Assembly (NCBI GenBank): GCA_964521405.1
Contig: CAZFRR010000068.1
Location: forward strand, 1 to 31,582
DNA length: 31,582 bases
Direction of reading: 5' to 3'
Source: SG8-41 sp964521405
GTDB lineage: Bacteria > Pseudomonadota > Gammaproteobacteria > Burkholderiales > SG8-41
Shown: positions 23,176 to 31,313 of the stretch, in pieces
Numbering within the stretch: the stretch's first letter is position 1
How the letters are laid out: the number at the start of each line of letters is the position of its first letter
Program-made: the position numbers and the translations under genes
The notes under the pieces: model-generated
What the model saw: the letters and a program-made list of their open reading frames with translations, nothing else
Told to the model about the DNA's origin: nothing
Databases searched by the model: none

Positions 23176-24473
23176 CGCGGCTCGGTGCGCCGCGTGATGA
23201 GCTTGGCGAGCGTGTCGAACAACACCTTCGCGAATCCGTGCAGCGCGTAGAGATGCATGCGGTAGAGCGAGACGTACATCAGCCGCGCGAACAATCCTTC
23301 GATGAAGAGGCTCCCGCCCAGCAGCGCCCCCATCAGCGACCCCACGGTCGAATACTCGCCCAGCGACACCAGGGACCCGAAATCGCGGTAGCGCCACGCT
23401 GTAAGCGGTTTGCCCTCCAACCGGCGCTGCAACATGCGAGCGAGGTGCGAGGCCTGCTGGTGCGCCGCCTGCGCGGTCGGGGGCACGTCCCGCTGGTGCC
23501 CCGGCCACGGACAACTCGCGCAGTCGCCGAATGCAAAGACATCGGCGTCGCGGGTGGTGTCGAGCGTCTCGCGCACCACCAGCTGGTTCAGGCGGTTCGA
23601 TTCGAGTCCGTCGAGATCCTTCAGGTATTCCGGCGCCTGGATGCCCGCGGCCCACACGGTCAGTTCCGCGGGAATCTTCCTCCCCGCTGCCGTCACGACG
23701 CCGTCCGCCCCCACCGCGGTCACGCGCTCGCCGGTCAGCACCCGCACGTTGAGCCCGCGCAGCAGTTTCTCCGCTGCCTTCGACACGCGCTCCGGCACCG
23801 CCGGCAGGATGCGCGGCGCCGCCTCGATCAGCGTCAGCTGCATGTCCTTTTCCGGATTGATCTTGTCGAGGCCGTAGGCAACCAGCTCGCGCGTGGTCTT
23901 GTGAAGCTCCGCGGCCAGCTCGACGCCGGTCGCTCCCGCGCCGATGATCGCGACCTTCAACTGTTCGGGGCGCAGCGGCGCCAACTGCGCGTTGGCGCGT
24001 ATGCAGGCATTGATCATCCGCAAATGAAACAACTCCGCCTGCTCGGGCATGTCGAGGCTGATCGCATGCTCGCGCGCGCCCGGCGTGCCGAAGTCGTTGG
24101 TGTGGCTGCCGACCGCAATCACCAGCGTGTCGTAGGGGATTTCACGGCGCGGGATGAGCTCGCGCCCATCCTCGTCGTTGGTCGGCGCAACTTTCACCAC
24201 CTTGCGCTTGCGGTCGAGCCCGTCCATGCTGCCGCGCTGAAATCGGAAATGGTGCCAGCGCGCCTGCGCGAGATAGGACAGCGCGTGGTGATCGAGGTCC
24301 ATGCTGCCCGCCGCGAATTCATGCAGCAACGGCTTCCACAGGTGCGTGCGCGAGCGGTCCACCAGCGTCACGCGCGCGCGGCCCTTGCGGCCGAGACTGT
24401 CGCCAAGCCGCGTGGCAAGTTCAAGACCGCCTGCGCCGCCGCCGACGATCACGATGTTATGCAGTTCAGTCAT
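23160..24473 (-). CDS. NAD(P)/FAD oxidoreductase, NDH-2 like
   Basis: This 437-residue flavoprotein is related to type II NADH:quinone dehydrogenases, which pass electrons from NADH to quinone without pumping protons. The FAD-binding motif IVIVGGGAGGLELATRLG is at residues 7-24. The NAD-binding fold KVAIIGAGATGVELAAEL is near 170. AELTVWAAGIQAP and ADVFAFGDCASCPWPG carry the family's later FAD contacts, with two Cys. The C-terminal segment FARLMYVSLYRMHLYALHGF likely sits on the membrane. Length fits Ndh. It reads toward the efflux adaptor gene but is separated by a hairpin and repeats. Confidence 0.93.
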   Translation of the reverse strand: MTELHNIVIVGGGAGGLELATRLGDSLGRKGRARVTLVDRSRTHLWKPLLHEFAAGSMDLDHHALSYLAQARWHHFRFQRGSMDGLDRKRKVVKVAPTNDEDGRELIPRREIPYDTLVIAVGSHTNDFGTPGAREHAISLDMPEQAELFHLRMINACIRANAQLAPLRPEQLKVAIIGAGATGVELAAELHKTTRELVAYGLDKINPEKDMQLTLIEAAPRILPAVPERVSKAAEKLLRGLNVRVLTGERVTAVGADGVVTAAGRKIPAELTVWAAGIQAPEYLKDLDGLESNRLNQLVVRETLDTTRDADVFAFGDCASCPWPGHQRDVPPTAQAAHQQASHLARMLQRRLEGKPLTAWRYRDFGSLVSLGEYSTVGSLMGALLGGSLFIEGLFARLMYVSLYRMHLYALHGFAKVLFDTLAKLITRRTEPRVKLH

Positions 24474-24488
24474 TTTGCGATTTCGTCA

Positions 24489-24506
24489 CCCCGGCGTACG
24501 CCGGGG
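24489..24506. repeat. REP-like palindrome CCCCGGCG/CGCCGGGG
   Basis: An 8-bp perfect palindrome with a 2-base loop, in a GTCACC...GGTCCAG context, is just downstream of the NDH start region. Confidence 0.7.
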
Positions 24507-24511
24507 TCCAG

Positions 24512-24811
24512 TCAAACAATCTCAACATATAAGTCCTGTCATTCCGGATTCTGCTGCTCGATCAAGTCCAGCTTCCAGCTACGTCGCCATTCCTTTACAG
24601 CCTTTTCACGCGCAATGGCGGATTCCATCGTATCGTGTTGTTCGAACCATACCAAGTCATGCACGTGGTACCGCTCCGTAAATCCTTTGACAATATTGTT
24701 CTTGTGTTGCCATACGCGCTTCACTAAATCGGAAGTCACGCCTATGTACAACGTTCCGTTTCGACGGCTCGCCAAGATATAAACGCAAGGTTGCTTGGAC
24801 ACGCAGTGCAA
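24512..24811 (-). CDS. GIY-YIG nuclease-domain protein with premature stop
   Basis: This is a small protein of the COG2827/UPF0213-like GIY-YIG family. PCVYILASRRNGTLYIGVTSDL contains both GIY and YIG equivalents (VYI, YIG), then KRVWQHK with the expected Arg/His and EKAVKEWRRSWKLDLIE with the Glu. The frame stops at TGA 24541-24539 after QQNPE. Relatives continue NPEW(K/R)DLY, and here the bases after TGA encode QDLYVEIV to a second TGA at 24514-24512. A TGG to TGA change thus removed nine residues, giving about 90 residues (87 if GTG 24802 is used). The start is TTG 24811 or GTG 24802. The core domain is intact, so activity may survive. Palindromic repeats flank it on both sides. Confidence 0.85.
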
Positions 24812-24836
24812 TCCCTCTCTACCTAGAACTTACTGG

Positions 24837-24856
24837 ATTCCGGCATTCGCCGGAAT
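24837..24856. repeat. REP-like palindrome ATTCCGGC/GCCGGAAT
   Basis: An 8-bp perfect palindrome with a 4-base loop in the GGATTCC...GGAATGACG context lies between the GIY-YIG and TctC-type genes. Confidence 0.75.
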
Positions 24857-24918
24857 GACGGTTTTGTGGCGCGGGAAAGCCCTTAGAATAGACGACAACT
24901 CATTGGGGAGGAGAACCC

Positions 24919-25881
24919 ATGATACGAATATCCGCCGTCATCGTGCTTGCTTGCGCCACCTCATTTGCGTCGGCCCAGGCTTATCCGTCGAAACCGATCC
25001 GCATGGTCGTGCCGTTCGCGCCGGGCGGCAACGTGGACATCAACGCCCGCGCGGTAGCGCCAGCGCTGGGGCAGGTGCTCGGCCAGCAGGTCATCGTCGA
25101 TAACCGCGCCGGCGCGGGCGGCACCATCGGCACCGACGTGGTCGCCAAGTCGGCGCCCGACGGCTACACGCTGCTGATGGCGTCGAGCAGCGTTATGACC
25201 AACAGCCCCGCGCTCTACCCCAAGCTGCCCTACGACATCGTGCGCGATTTCGCGCCGGTGGGACGCGTCGCCGTCGTGCCGCTGGTGATCATCGTTCACC
25301 CGTCACTGCCGGCAAGGAACACCAGGGAGCTGATCGCAGTTGCCAAAGCCCAGGGCGGCAAGCTGGTGTTCGCCAATGCCGGCGTGGGCACGACCAATCA
25401 CCTCATCGCGGAACTCTTCATGATCCGCACGGGTACCCGCATGACGCTGATCCCATACAAGGGCAGCGCGCCGGCGCTGATCGACCTCGTCGCCGGTCAC
25501 GTTTACGGGCACGTGGACCAGATTTCTTCCGCCCTCCCCTACATCAAGGCCGAGCGCATACGGGCCATCGCGGTGACCACCGCGAAACGCGCCGTGGCGC
25601 TGCCCGAGGTGCCGACGCTCGCCGAGTCCGGCGTGCCCGGCTTCGACGCGAGCACGGTGACCGGCGTGCTCGCTCCTGCCGCGACCCCGCGCGACGTTCT
25701 CGCCAGGCTCAATGCGGCGCTGGTGAAAATTCTCGCTACCGCCGCGGTCAAGGAACGCTTCGTCGCGGTCGGCGCGGAAGTGCAGCCGAGCTCGGCCGAA
25801 GAGCTTGCCGCCTACATCCGCGAGGACCTCGCGCAGTGGGTGAAGGTCGTCAAGCAGGCGGGCATCAAGGTCGAGTTGTGA
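24919..25881 (+). CDS. Bug/TctC-family periplasmic solute-binding protein
   Basis: This is a 320-residue periplasmic receptor of the tripartite tricarboxylate transporter type, binding carboxylates or similar small molecules. The signal peptide is MIRISAVIVLACATSFASAQ. The mature part opens YPSKPIRMVVPFAPGGNVD, followed by VIVDNRAGAGGTIGTDVVAK and KSAPDGYTLLM, diagnostic of Bug proteins, which are expanded in Betaproteobacteria. GAGGAGA lies before the ATG. No tctA or tctB membrane genes are nearby, as is usual for orphan Bug genes. The stop overlaps a possible GTG start of nhaA. Confidence 0.95.
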   Translation: MIRISAVIVLACATSFASAQAYPSKPIRMVVPFAPGGNVDINARAVAPALGQVLGQQVIVDNRAGAGGTIGTDVVAKSAPDGYTLLMASSSVMTNSPALYPKLPYDIVRDFAPVGRVAVVPLVIIVHPSLPARNTRELIAVAKAQGGKLVFANAGVGTTNHLIAELFMIRTGTRMTLIPYKGSAPALIDLVAGHVYGHVDQISSALPYIKAERIRAIAVTTAKRAVALPEVPTLAESGVPGFDASTVTGVLAPAATPRDVLARLNAALVKILATAAVKERFVAVGAEVQPSSAEELAAYIREDLAQWVKVVKQAGIKVEL

Positions 25882-27101
25882 ACGGCGGGCAAGCCCCTCG
25901 CCCGGGCGAGGCCCGGACGGCCGGAAACTTCGACGTGATCGGCACTATCCGGGAATTCCTGAAACTGGAAGCCGCCGGCGGCATCCTGCTGCTCGTTGCG
26001 GCAGTGCTGGCCCTGGTACTCGCGAACTCGCCGGCTGCCCATTTCTACCAGGGCTTCCTCTCCCTGCCGGCTTCGGTGGAACTGGGCAACCTGCGGATCG
26101 CCAAGCCGCTCGTCCTGTGGATCAACGACGGGCTGATGGCGGTGTTCTTCGTCCTCGTGGGACTGGAAATCAAGCGGGAAGTCCTGGAGGGGCAGCTGTC
26201 CAACCGCTCGCAGATCATCCTGCCGGCGGCGGCGGCGCTGGGCGGGATGGCGCTCCCGGCGGCGATTTACAGCGCGATCAACTGGGGAGACGCGCACGCG
26301 ATGCGCGGCTGGGCGATCCCGACAACGACGGACATCGCATTCGCCCTCGGTGTCCTGTCGCTGCTCGGCGATCGCGTGCCCGTCGGTCTCAAGGTGTTCC
26401 TGCTGACGCTCGCAATCCTCGACGACCTCGCCGCGATCGTGATCATCGCGCTGTTCTACTCCGCCGAGATTACCCTGCCTTCCCTGGTCGTCGCCGCTGT
26501 GGCGCTCGTGGCACTCGCAGTGCTCAACCAGCGCAACGTCACGACGCTGGCGCCCTACCTTCTGGTCGGCGCGGTGTTGTGGACATCGGTTCTGAAATCC
26601 GGCGTACACGCCACGCTGGCCGGCGTCGCACTCGCGATGTTCATTCCTCTCCGGGTGCCACAGGGCGTGGAGGCGCCGCTGCTGAAGATGGAACGCGACC
26701 TGCACCCGGCGGTGGTGTTCGGCATCTTGCCGTTGTTCGCATTCGCCAACGCGGGCGTCCCGCTGCCGGACTTCTCAGCCCACGCGCTGCTCGAGCCGGT
26801 TCCGCTCGGCATCATCGCGGGACTGTTCATCGGCAAGCAACTCGGCGTATTCGCCATGAGCTGGCTCGCCATCAAGGCCGGGCTCGCGAAGCTTCCGGAT
26901 GGCGCCAGCTGGGCGATGCTCTACGGCGTGGCGCTCTTGACCGGCATCGGCTTCACGATGAGCCTCTTCATCGGCTCGCTCGCCTTCCAGGAAGGCGGGC
27001 CGGGCTACGCCTTCAACGACCGGCTGGGAATACTCTTCGGCTCGCTGGCTTCGGCGGTGTGCGGTTATCTCGTGTTACGGCGGGCACTGAAGCAGCCGTA
27101 G
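25878..27101 (+). CDS. nhaA: Na+/H+ antiporter NhaA
   Basis: This inner-membrane antiporter exchanges two protons for one sodium ion and serves pH and salt homeostasis. It has the NhaA fold, with IREFLKLEAAGGILLLVAAVLAL at the start of the membrane domain and VFFVLVGLEIKREVLEGQL. ATPTTTDIAFALGVLSLLG-like and LTLAILDDLAAIVIIALFY segments carry the functional paired Asp. GTG 25878 overlaps the preceding stop and suggests translational coupling, giving 407 residues. GTG 25935 would give 388 residues, the length of E. coli NhaA. The gene is convergent with pabB, with a 21-base gap. Confidence 0.95.
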   Translation: MNGGQAPRPGEARTAGNFDVIGTIREFLKLEAAGGILLLVAAVLALVLANSPAAHFYQGFLSLPASVELGNLRIAKPLVLWINDGLMAVFFVLVGLEIKREVLEGQLSNRSQIILPAAAALGGMALPAAIYSAINWGDAHAMRGWAIPTTTDIAFALGVLSLLGDRVPVGLKVFLLTLAILDDLAAIVIIALFYSAEITLPSLVVAAVALVALAVLNQRNVTTLAPYLLVGAVLWTSVLKSGVHATLAGVALAMFIPLRVPQGVEAPLLKMERDLHPAVVFGILPLFAFANAGVPLPDFSAHALLEPVPLGIIAGLFIGKQLGVFAMSWLAIKAGLAKLPDGASWAMLYGVALLTGIGFTMSLFIGSLAFQEGGPGYAFNDRLGILFGSLASAVCGYLVLRRALKQP

Positions 27102-27122
27102 TCGCCGCCCGCCGCGCAAAGC

Positions 27123-28511
27123 TCACGCGCCGGTCTGGCTCGCGGCGCTCTGCTGGAGGAGCTTCAACATCGCCGCGGCCTTGTCGAAGGTTTCCTGGTA
27201 CTCGTCCTCGAGCCTGGAGTCGGAGACGATGCCGCCGCCCGCCCAGAAGCGGATGGCGCCCTGGGAGTACACCAGCGTGCGGATCGCGATGTTGACATCC
27301 ATGTTGCCGTCGCAGCCGATGTAGCCGATCGCGCCGCAATAGACGCCGCGGCGGTGCGGCTCCAGCTCCTCGATGATCTGCATCGCCCGCAGTTTCGGCG
27401 CGCCCGTGATCGAGCCGCCCGGGAAGCAGCCGCGCAGCAGGTCGAGCGCGTCGCGGTCCGGCCGCAGCTCGCCCGTCACCGTGCTGACCAGGTGGTGCAC
27501 CGTGGCGAAGCTCTCCGCATCGAACAGCTTCGGCACCTTCACCGTCCCCAGCGCGCAGTTCTTGGAGAGGTCGTTCCGCAGGAGGTCCACGATCATGAGA
27601 TTCTCGGCGCGGTCCTTCTCGCTCGCGATGAGCGCCTCGATCAACTCCGCGTCGAGCCGGGCATGACCGGCGCGCGGCCGCGTGCCCTTGATCGGGCGCG
27701 TCTCGACGCGCCCGCCCTCGACCTTGAGAAAGCGCTCCGGCGAGGCCGACAGGATCCGGGCATACGGCGTGCTGAGGTAGGCGGAAAACGGCGCCGGGTT
27801 GATGATGCGCAGCCGCTGGTAGGCAAGCCACGGATCGCCGCTGGCGGTTGCCGAGAAGCGCTGCGCCAGGTTGACCTGGTAGCAATCCCCGTCGTGGATG
27901 TAGCCGCGGATCTTGCGGAACGCGCGCGCGTAGTCGTCGTGCGTCAGGTTGGAGGCAACCGGGGAATGGATCTGGAACGGCGCGCGCAACTTCTCCGGCG
28001 GCGGCGTGCTGAAGCGCTCGACCAGGCTGTCCCACTTGATGTCGGTTTCCGGGTCGCGGCCCTGGCCCGCGAGCCAGCTGCGGCGCTCGACGTGATCCAC
28101 TACCACCGCCCAGTCGTAGAGCCCGATTGCCATCTCCGGTAACCGCTCGGCGTCCTCCGCGGTGGACGGGAGTCGCTCGAGCCGGCGCGCGAGGTCGTAA
28201 CCGAAATAGCCGATCGCGCCGCCGCTGAACGGCAACGGGCCGCCGCACGCGGGGTCTATCGCCAGCGCGCGTTTCAGGAGCGCAAATGGATCCTCGCGCG
28301 AGAGCTCGATCCCGTCGCTGTAGATCTCGGTGAGCGCGCCGCGGGTGACGAGCCGCACGTAGGGCTGCGCGGACAGGATGTCGTAGCGGGATTGCGCGGG
28401 GTGATGGCGGCCGCTGTCGAGAAACACCGCCCACGGCAGGTCCGCGATCGCCTCGAACAGGCGCGCGCTATCGGGCTGGTAGGGAAGCTCGGTCAGCAGC
28501 GGTGTTGCCAT
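27123..28511 (-). CDS. pabB: Aminodeoxychorismate synthase component I
   Basis: This 462-residue chorismate-using enzyme makes 4-amino-4-deoxychorismate for p-aminobenzoate and folate synthesis, using ammonia from a separate glutaminase (PabA). The motif RPIKGTRPR, with Lys near residue 275, separates PabB from anthranilate synthase (PIAGT). Other signatures are GDCYQVNLAQRF, ASEKDRAENLMIVDLLRNDL, FPGGSITGAPKLRAM and the C-terminal IAIRTLVYSQGAIRFWAGGG. The N-terminal half has the usual YDILSAQPYVRL region. No fused PabC-type lyase domain is present. It stands alone between nhaA and a repeat region. Confidence 0.95.
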   Translation of the reverse strand: MATPLLTELPYQPDSARLFEAIADLPWAVFLDSGRHHPAQSRYDILSAQPYVRLVTRGALTEIYSDGIELSREDPFALLKRALAIDPACGGPLPFSGGAIGYFGYDLARRLERLPSTAEDAERLPEMAIGLYDWAVVVDHVERRSWLAGQGRDPETDIKWDSLVERFSTPPPEKLRAPFQIHSPVASNLTHDDYARAFRKIRGYIHDGDCYQVNLAQRFSATASGDPWLAYQRLRIINPAPFSAYLSTPYARILSASPERFLKVEGGRVETRPIKGTRPRAGHARLDAELIEALIASEKDRAENLMIVDLLRNDLSKNCALGTVKVPKLFDAESFATVHHLVSTVTGELRPDRDALDLLRGCFPGGSITGAPKLRAMQIIEELEPHRRGVYCGAIGYIGCDGNMDVNIAIRTLVYSQGAIRFWAGGGIVSDSRLEDEYQETFDKAAAMLKLLQQSAASQTGA

Positions 28512-28572
28512 GCCGGGATTTTACTCTTTCTGCTCGGCAGAATGCTTCACCGCGAAGGGCGCTGAAAACAGG

Positions 28573-28909
28573 AAAAGCTTCACCGCCAAGGCCGCTAAGG
28601 ACGCAGAGGAAGATAACAGCCTCAACGCGAAGGCCGCAAAGGACGCAAAGGAATCCATTATCGAAAACCAACCCAAGGACGCGAAGACAACGCCAAGTCG
28701 GGAATAGGAGAAGCTCGCGACATCTCCAACCACTACTGCCGCTAAACCGGAAATTCTCTGCCGATCCGGCATTCCAACGAGCTGCCTGTATATCACCCTT
28801 GGCGTGTTCTTTGCGACCTTAAATCTAATTACTTAGCGGCCTTTGCGTCCTTCGCGACCCGTAGTATTTTTTCCTTGGCGGCCTTAGCGGCCTTGGCGGT
28901 GAAGCTTTT
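28573..28909. repeat. Nested inverted word repeats, 28-bp perfect outer arms
   Basis: The outer arms 28573-28600 and 28882-28909 are perfect 28-bp inverted copies built of CCGCCAAGG and CCGCTAAGG words. Inside, 28626-28652 and 28832-28858 are inverted arrays of the 9-base word GGACGCAAA/GGCCGCAAA. The enclosed 170 bases have no recognised gene. Short lysine- and alanine-rich ORFs through the arms are artefacts of the 9-base period. The stretch occupies the gap between pabB and the isomerase gene. Confidence 0.88.
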
Positions 28910-29032
28910 AGCTTTAGCGTCAGTCGAGCCCCAGCAGCCGCGCGGCCGTCTCGCCGCATATTGACACCGCATTTCAGCGTGGTGCTAGACTCGCGCAATT
29001 CACGCGGCACCCTGAATTTCCGAGGAGCAATA

Positions 29033-29860
29033 ATGAGCAAGATGCAAAACCGGCTTGCGCTGCATACTTGGACGCTCGACACCACGCCACTTGCCGAAGC
29101 GCTGCGCGCGGCAAAGAGCACCGGCTGGGACGCCGTGGAGCTGCGGCGCATCGACTTCACGCGCTCGCTCGAGAAGGGCATGACGAACGCCCAGGTCCTC
29201 GATCTCGTTCGCGCCAGCGGCCTCAAGGTCGCCTGCATCGGCACCGAGTACGGACTGATATTCGCGCAAGGCGCCGAAAAAGAGCGGTTGTTGAAGGTGC
29301 TCGACGAGACCTGCGCCAACGCCGCCGCGCTCGGCTGCGATCTCGTCATGATCGCGCCGGGACAGAATCCCCCGGGCACCCTGAAGGAGGCCGCGGCAAA
29401 TTTCAGGGCTGGCGGCGAAATCGCAAAAAAGCATGGCGTCCGCTTCGCGCTGGAATTCAACTCGCAGCACCCGGTCATCACCAACCTCGCGGCGGGACGC
29501 GAGGTCGTTGAACTGGCGAACCACCCGAACTGCGGCTTGCTGCTCGACGCCTACCACCTCGAGCGCAGCGGTGGTGGCGGCCGCGGATTCGAGTCTTATC
29601 CGCCGGAGAAGATTTTTGCATTCCAGTTCAGCGACGTGCCGGGCGGGCCGCCGCCGGCCGTGAGGCGCCCCACCGACCGGCTACCGCCGGGGAAAGGCAC
29701 CGTGCGCTGGCTCGAGGTGTTCCAGCTGCTCAAGGAAAAAGGCTACGCGGGCTACCTCTGTTACGAAGCGCCCAATCCCGATTACTGGTCCCGGCCGCCG
29801 GAAGAAGTCGCGCGGGAAGCGGTCGATGCGACGCGGAAGTTGCTCGCGAAGGTCGAGTGA
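29033..29860 (+). CDS. Sugar phosphate isomerase/epimerase-like TIM-barrel protein
   Basis: This 275-residue protein of the xylose isomerase-like TIM-barrel group includes sugar and inositol epimerases and hydrolases. Likely metal ligands are in GCDLVMIAPGQ, FALEFNSQHPVI (Glu), GLLLDAYHLERSG (Asp, His) and GYLCYEAPNPDYW (Glu). GAGGAG is 6 bases before ATG 29033; an upstream extension to 28961 has no site. The substrate is unknown and no pathway partner is adjacent. Confidence 0.9.
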   Translation: MSKMQNRLALHTWTLDTTPLAEALRAAKSTGWDAVELRRIDFTRSLEKGMTNAQVLDLVRASGLKVACIGTEYGLIFAQGAEKERLLKVLDETCANAAALGCDLVMIAPGQNPPGTLKEAAANFRAGGEIAKKHGVRFALEFNSQHPVITNLAAGREVVELANHPNCGLLLDAYHLERSGGGGRGFESYPPEKIFAFQFSDVPGGPPPAVRRPTDRLPPGKGTVRWLEVFQLLKEKGYAGYLCYEAPNPDYWSRPPEEVAREAVDATRKLLAKVE

Positions 29861-30097
29861 GGCATCTGCGATTCAAGACGTAAGGCGCGGACACAAAGGA
29901 CACAAAGGAAGAACCGAACTGAGCTTCCCCCGCACCGGTGCATTGATCCAAGAGGCAATTATCGGTACAGCCCTCCAGCGCATTGAATCCGTGGTGAGTT
30001 GACAGCCCCTCCCAAAACAAGGCGGTATTAAACCACCCTTTTTGGGTTTCTATATTTAGTTGGGTGGCAATCCACATCCGCGGAAGGGAGCAAGACC
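29861..30097. other. Gap before cassette gene, with possible cassette boundary
   Basis: There is a short GGACACAAA word repeat at about 29886-29908. Further on lies a TATATT (30051-30056) that could be a -10 with TTAAAC 17 bases upstream. GTTGGGT (30059-30065) fits the integron core GTTRRRY. GGGAG stands 8 bases before ATG 30098. No complete attC or integrase gene is seen in this gap. Confidence 0.45.
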
Positions 30098-30919
30098 ATG
30101 AGCATATTGAAATTGACGCTCCTACTTGTTGCTGCAGCGCTAACCGCCTGCGGGTCATTACAAGACCAGGGAAGCTCTGCCGCAGCGAGACAACAGCTCG
30201 CACCCACGGGCAAGGTGAGGGCTGCGATTTCGGTCGGGCCGACCGCGAATACCTTTCGGGCGACGCTCGATCCTGCGACGAACCGCCCGCGCGGGGTGGC
30301 CGTCGATCTGGCACATGCGCTCGGCAGGCAACTCGGCGCACCCGTTGAGTTGGTGACGTACTCCAACTATCCAGACCTGCTTAATGCAGCCGTCCGTGGC
30401 GACTGGGATGTCACTTTCCTGCCGTTCGATGAAGAGCGTGCGAAGGTGATGGACTACGGGCCTGCATATTACCGCTCTGAGTCTACCTATCTCGTTCGCA
30501 GCGGCTCCGCAATCTACGCTCAGGCCGATGTGGATCGCCCCGGCGTACGCATCGCTGTCGCTGAGGGATCGGTCAGCGCCCGGAATCGGCAGCAGGCTCT
30601 GAAGAGCGCGACTCTGCTCCGCTTCAAGACACTTGCCGAGATTCGCGAGCAGGTGCGGGCTGGAAAAGTGGATGCGGTCGCCGCAAGCCGCGACACGTTT
30701 GCGGGTCTCGCTGCCCAATTGCCCGGTGCGCGCGTTCTAGAAGGCTCCTTTGACGTCGGGGGTGGCGTCGCCGTGGCGGTGCCAAAGAACCGGCCTGCCG
30801 CGCTCGGATTCGTTTCCGATTTCATCGAGACTGCGAAGGCGACTGGAGTTGTCCGCCGGGCCTTCGACAACGCCGGGTTCAAGGACGCTGTGGTCGCACC
30901 GGCAGCGTCTCGCCGATAA
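30098..30919 (+). CDS. Orphan solute-binding lipoprotein (SBP family 3 type), probable cassette gene
   Basis: This 273-residue lipoprotein has the signal MSILKLTLLLVAAALTAC with Cys18 as the lipidated residue. The mature part resembles amino-acid-type periplasmic binding proteins: GKVRAAISVGPTANTFRATL, then GVAVDLAHALGRQLG, AAVRGDWDVTFLPFDEERAK and GPAYYRSESTYLV. No ABC permease or ATPase is adjacent. The stop TAA is followed after 4 bases by an attC-type site, the normal gene-to-attC spacing of an integron cassette. It may act as a sensor or as a scavenging protein with another transporter. Confidence 0.85.
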   Translation: MSILKLTLLLVAAALTACGSLQDQGSSAAARQQLAPTGKVRAAISVGPTANTFRATLDPATNRPRGVAVDLAHALGRQLGAPVELVTYSNYPDLLNAAVRGDWDVTFLPFDEERAKVMDYGPAYYRSESTYLVRSGSAIYAQADVDRPGVRIAVAEGSVSARNRQQALKSATLLRFKTLAEIREQVRAGKVDAVAASRDTFAGLAAQLPGARVLEGSFDVGGGVAVAVPKNRPAALGFVSDFIETAKATGVVRRAFDNAGFKDAVVAPAASRR

Positions 30920-30923
30920 TGCC

Positions 30924-30995
30924 GCCCAACCGTGCAGTCGAGAATGACGCTCCGCGAGCGTCGCTCGCACGCGCATCTCACTGCAGACGTTAGAC
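30924..30995 (+). other. attC: Integron attC site (59-base element)
   Basis: GCCCAAC (30924-30930) matches R'' RYYYAAC and GTTAGAC (30989-30995) matches R' GTTRRRY. Just inside, TGCAGT-C-GAGA (30933-30943) pairs with TCTC-ACTGCA (30976-30985), leaving one unpaired C as an extrahelical base. The middle, with GACGCTC and GAGCGTC, forms the terminal structure. Length (72 bases), box order and position 4 bases after a stop codon all fit. Confidence 0.82.
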
Positions 30996-31023
30996 CTCGC
31001 AAGGTCACCGCTTGCTGGGTGCA

Positions 31024-31041
31024 TATGATGTATATATCATA
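31024..31041. promoter_or_regulatory. Probable brnTA operator/promoter palindrome
   Basis: TATGAT-GTATAT-ATCATA is an AT-rich inverted repeat ending 5 bases before the BrnT start, in an otherwise GC-rich setting. BrnT-BrnA complexes are known to repress their own promoter, so it is the likely operator; TATGAT may serve as the -10. Confidence 0.6.
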
Positions 31042-31046
31042 GCGGC

Positions 31047-31313
31047 ATGCGGTTCCAGCACGACCCCGCAAAGGCCGCTGCAAATCTGAAGAAACACGGC
31101 GTTTCATTCGCCGATGCAGAAGGCGTGCTTCAGGACCCGCTCGCGGTCACCGTCGAAGACCCGGATGCCGAAGAGGAACCTCGGTTCGTTACGGTCGGGC
31201 TGGGAAACGCCGGTGAACTACTCGTGGCGATTTGGACAGAGCGTGGCGATGAGTACCGCTTGATCTCGGTGCGTCGTCCGACGCGAAAGGAGCGGAAAAC
31301 CTATGAGAGCTGA
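31047..31313 (+). CDS. brnT: BrnT-family toxin
   Basis: This 88-residue type II toxin is a RelE-like ribonuclease fold that inhibits translation. The family pattern is complete: FQHDPAKAAANLKKHGVSFADAEGVLQDP, then a mid strand FVTVGLGNAGELLVAIWTERG and the end YRLISVRRPTRKERKTYES. It follows an attC site by 51 bases and overlaps the antitoxin gene by 11 bases, the usual toxin-first order. Toxin-antitoxin pairs are frequent in integron cassettes and may stabilise the array. Confidence 0.93.
   Translation: MRFQHDPAKAAANLKKHGVSFADAEGVLQDPLAVTVEDPDAEEEPRFVTVGLGNAGELLVAIWTERGDEYRLISVRRPTRKERKTYES

Noticed and set aside
24539..24541. TGA in the GIY-YIG gene as a recoding site
   Set aside because: The aligned residue is Trp, only eight codons follow, and other genes here use TGA as a normal stop. 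A nonsense mutation explains it.
28510..28707. Lys/Ala-rich small ORF after pabB
   Set aside because: It is a read-through of 9-base tandem words, whose period keeps the frame open.
29880..30060. Remnant of a transposase or an attI site with integrase
   Set aside because: Short frames look faintly protein-like, but I could match no family, and no intI gene or complete attC is present.
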